From: Janibacter limosus NBRC 16128
Lineage (GTDB): Bacteria > Actinomycetota > Actinomycetes > Actinomycetales > Dermatophilaceae
Length of the DNA stretch: 64,000 bases
Direction: 5' to 3'
Assembly (NCBI RefSeq): GCF_001570985.1
Contig: NZ_BCSS01000004.1
Location: 50,163 to 114,162, forward strand
A program made the position numbers and the translations under genes. Under the pieces are notes generated by a model. It had not been told where the DNA came from and did no database searches. It worked only from the letters and a program-made list of their open reading frames with translations. Each line of letters begins with the position of its first letter. The stretch's first letter is position 1. Shown here piece by piece: positions 62,238 to 64,000 of this stretch.

Positions 62238-62256
62238 TGAGGTGAGGCATACCTTA
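62238..62256 (-). promoter_or_regulatory. DtxR/IdeR-like iron box upstream of bfd-bfr
   Basis: On the minus strand TAAGGTATGCCTCACCTCA matches 13 of 19 positions of the IdeR/DtxR consensus (TTAGGTTAGSCTAACCTAA), including both AGG/CCT half-sites. It lies about 25 nt before the bfd GTG. IdeR activates bacterioferritin genes in mycobacteria, so iron-dependent control is likely. Confidence 0.65.
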
Positions 62257-62388
62257 TCCCGACGAAGGGAGGGTCTGTCACCGGGTGTTCCACATGGCGG
62301 ACCGGTGCGCCTCCGGGGGAGTGGCCGGGCGCGTGGCAGGCTGTGTGGGGGCTGGCAAATCGTGCGCCCCGACGACCCGGAAGGACCG

Positions 62389-63657
62389 ATGACAACCGTG
62401 ACGGACATCCTCGACGAGCTGCAGTGGCGTGGACTGGTAGCCCAGACCACAGATGAGGCCGCCCTGCGACAAGCCCTCGCCGACGGACCTCTCACGTTGT
62501 ATTGCGGCTTCGACCCGACAGCGCCGTCCCTGCACTTCGGCAATCTTGTGCAGTTGATCCTCCTGCGACACCTGCAGCAGGCAGGTCACCGGGTGATCTG
62601 TCTCGTCGGGGGTTCGACCGGGCTCATCGGAGACCCGCGCCCGAGCGCCGAGCGGGTGCTGAAGACCAAGGAGCAGACCGCTGAGTGGGTCGGCCGCATC
62701 CAGGAGCAGGTGCGTCCCTTCCTCGCCTTCGAGGGCGACAACGCGGCGATCACCGTCAACAACCTCGACTGGACTGCGCCGATGTCCGCGTTGGACTTCT
62801 TGCGTGATGTCGGCAAGTACTTCCGCGTCAACCAGATGGTCCGCAAGGACGCCGTGGCCGCACGACTCAAGAGCGATGAGGGCATCTCCTACACGGAGTT
62901 CAGCTACCAGATCCTCCAGGGCCTCGACTTCCTCCAGCTCTTCCGCGAGTACGGCTGCACGCTGCAGACCGGGGGGCAGGACCAGTGGGGCAACCTCACC
63001 GCAGGCTCCGACCTCATCCACCGGGCCGAAGGGAAGTCGGTCCACCTGCTGACGACCCCCCTGATCACCGATGCCAACGGCAACAAGTTCGGTAAGTCCG
63101 AGGGCAACGCGGTCTGGCTCGACGGCGAGATGACCAGTCCGTACGCCTTCTACCAGTACTGGCTCAACATCGAGGACGCCTCGGTGATCAAGTTGCTCAA
63201 GGTCTTCACCGACCGCGGGCGCGAGGAGATCGGCGAGCTCGAGCGTCTCGTCGCTGACGAACCCTTCCGGCGCGCTGCCCAGCGGGTCCTGGCCGCAGAC
63301 GTCACCACACTCGTGCACGGTGCCGAGGCGACGGCCTCGGTGCAAGCTGCGTCGGAGGCCCTCTTCGGCAAGGGGGATCTGCGTGCACTTGACGAGCACA
63401 CCCTCGTCGACGCGACGAGGGAGCTGCCGGGCGCCGATGTCCCGGTCGGCACCGGTCTCCTCGACGCCCTGGTCGCGACCGGTCTGGTCGACTCCAAGAA
63501 GGCTGCCCGCCGGGCCATCAGTGATGGCGCGGTCTCGATCAACGGGGACAAGGTCTCGGAGGAGTCGCACATCCTGAGCCCGGGGGAGTACCTGCACGGT
63601 CGAGTGGCTCTGCTGCGTCGCGGCCGCAAGAACTTGGCTGCCGCACGCCAGTCCTGA
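62389..63657 (+). CDS. tyrS: tyrosyl-tRNA synthetase
   Basis: 422 aa class Ic synthetase. The HIGH-type motif is TAPSLHFGNL, KMSKS is NKFGKSEGN, the Tyr pocket has YCGFDPTA and the C-terminal S4 domain (KKAARRAISDGAVSINGDK) binds tRNA. GGAAGG precedes ATG 62389. No T-box leader is visible. Monocistronic with a strong terminator. Confidence 0.97.
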   Translation: MTTVTDILDELQWRGLVAQTTDEAALRQALADGPLTLYCGFDPTAPSLHFGNLVQLILLRHLQQAGHRVICLVGGSTGLIGDPRPSAERVLKTKEQTAEWVGRIQEQVRPFLAFEGDNAAITVNNLDWTAPMSALDFLRDVGKYFRVNQMVRKDAVAARLKSDEGISYTEFSYQILQGLDFLQLFREYGCTLQTGGQDQWGNLTAGSDLIHRAEGKSVHLLTTPLITDANGNKFGKSEGNAVWLDGEMTSPYAFYQYWLNIEDASVIKLLKVFTDRGREEIGELERLVADEPFRRAAQRVLAADVTTLVHGAEATASVQAASEALFGKGDLRALDEHTLVDATRELPGADVPVGTGLLDALVATGLVDSKKAARRAISDGAVSINGDKVSEESHILSPGEYLHGRVALLRRGRKNLAAARQS

Positions 63658-63675
63658 CCCATGTGACAGCTCTTG

Positions 63676-63720
63676 TCGGGGGCGGAACCGCCGGAATTCC
63701 GGGGGATCCGCCCCCGATTT
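63676..63720 (+). terminator. terminator after tyrS
   Basis: TCGGGGGCGGA (63676-63686) pairs with TCCGCCCCCGA (63707-63717), followed by TTT; an inner CCGGAATTCCGG extends the hairpin. Confidence 0.85.
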
Positions 63721-64000
63721 GGCGCAACGGCCAACGGTGACCTAATGTTCTCGATGTCAGCCCGAGAGGGAGGAACGGACACCAAGTGGCAGCCCTTGCA
63801 GGGTTGCACCAAGTAGGCCGGTCCCGCCGAGCTGATTCCCAATCTGAGTGATCGTTTTCGGGCATTTCGGTGCTGATGGAAGCGACTTGGAGGCACTGCG
63901 GTTCGGCTGCTAGTGTGGGAGATCGCCGCAGGGCGAAGATGCGTTGGTTGGCCTCGCCAGGCCAAGGAGCGGGTTTGACTCTGTAGCGACAACGGTAGTA
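63719..64000 (+). promoter_or_regulatory. tandem promoters, probably for an rRNA operon beyond the window
   Basis: This 343-nt end region has no gene. Three promoter-like elements point right: TTGGCG-18 bp-TAATGT (63719-63748), TTGGAG-18 bp-TAGTGT (63887-63916), and TTTGAC/TTGACT (63974-63980) with a -10 beginning TAGTA at the window edge. A short TTGGCCT/AGGCCAA hairpin (63948-63965) and a repeated CACCAAGT are also seen. Stacked strong promoters after tyrS suggest rrs follows; this is inferred. Confidence 0.5.

Noticed and set aside
62342..62390. T-box leader for tyrS
   Set aside because: The 5' region is short, has no specifier loop or conserved T-box bulge, and overlaps the bfd promoter side.

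Overview
The window is high-GC DNA from an actinobacterium. The gene order, the PriA-type HisA, the PucR-type FasR regulator next to fabD, polyphosphate glucokinase, glnA2-glnE and the bifunctional RNase HI/CobC gene all point there. Several variants (FabD with an extra tail, the ArgF active-site loop, long-form ArgG) suggest the Micrococcales, perhaps near Intrasporangiaceae; that placement is inference. I see no insertion sequences, prophage, integrases or CRISPR arrays. It reads as a stable core-chromosome segment with a few accessory genes.

Layout. 1-5.4 kb (minus): fatty-acid synthase operon fabD-fabH-acpP-fabF-accD, preceded by its likely regulator fasR. 5.5-12.7 kb: stand-alone argG, a secreted glycerophosphodiester phosphodiesterase, a MOSC protein, pyruvate dehydrogenase E1 (aceE) and fdhD. 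12.7-21.8 kb (plus): two bacterial PH-domain membrane proteins, DUF3052, ahpE, a 2OG-Fe(II) oxygenase, tRNA-Val, NIF3-like protein, C4 zinc-ribbon protein, RNase HI/CobC, a membrane protein, rhodanese and metZ. 21.8-31.2 kb: ArsB-like permease, yaaA, an RNase II-family enzyme, a yybP-ykoY (Mn2+) riboswitch with a GDT1/UPF0016 exporter, RNase P RNA, an APC permease, ppgK, map, a small protein, a methyltransferase and panB. 31.4-38.2 kb: a secreted M6 metalloprotease, glnA2 and glnE. 38.3-44 kb: hisD-hisC-hisB-orf-hisH-priA-sseB. 44-46.5 kb: infC-rpmI-rplT-tsnR behind an attenuator. 46.5-50 kb: katA-furA and a WXG100-like/beta-propeller fusion. 50-53.6 kb: pheS-pheT. 53.6-61.5 kb: argC-J-B-D-F-R-H and a 3-methyladenine glycosylase. 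61.5-62.3 kb (minus): bfd-bfr under a DtxR/IdeR-like box. 62.4-64 kb: tyrS, then tandem promoters that probably drive an rRNA operon just beyond the window.

Two expression habits recur. Many genes in operons overlap by 4 nt (ATGA/GTGA), implying translational coupling. Many operon-leading genes have a TAnnnT -10 box only 6-8 nt before the start codon and no Shine-Dalgarno, the signature of leaderless mRNAs. In the most striking case, the NIF3 start codon lies one base after the mature 3' end of tRNA-Val.

Most genes are housekeeping. The points most worth a second look are the FabD fusion to a biotinyl-like domain with Arg at the modification site, the tRNA-Val/NIF3 junction, the WXG100-propeller protein, a dyad cluster upstream of fabD, and non-canonical active sites in ArgF, PriA and Bfr.
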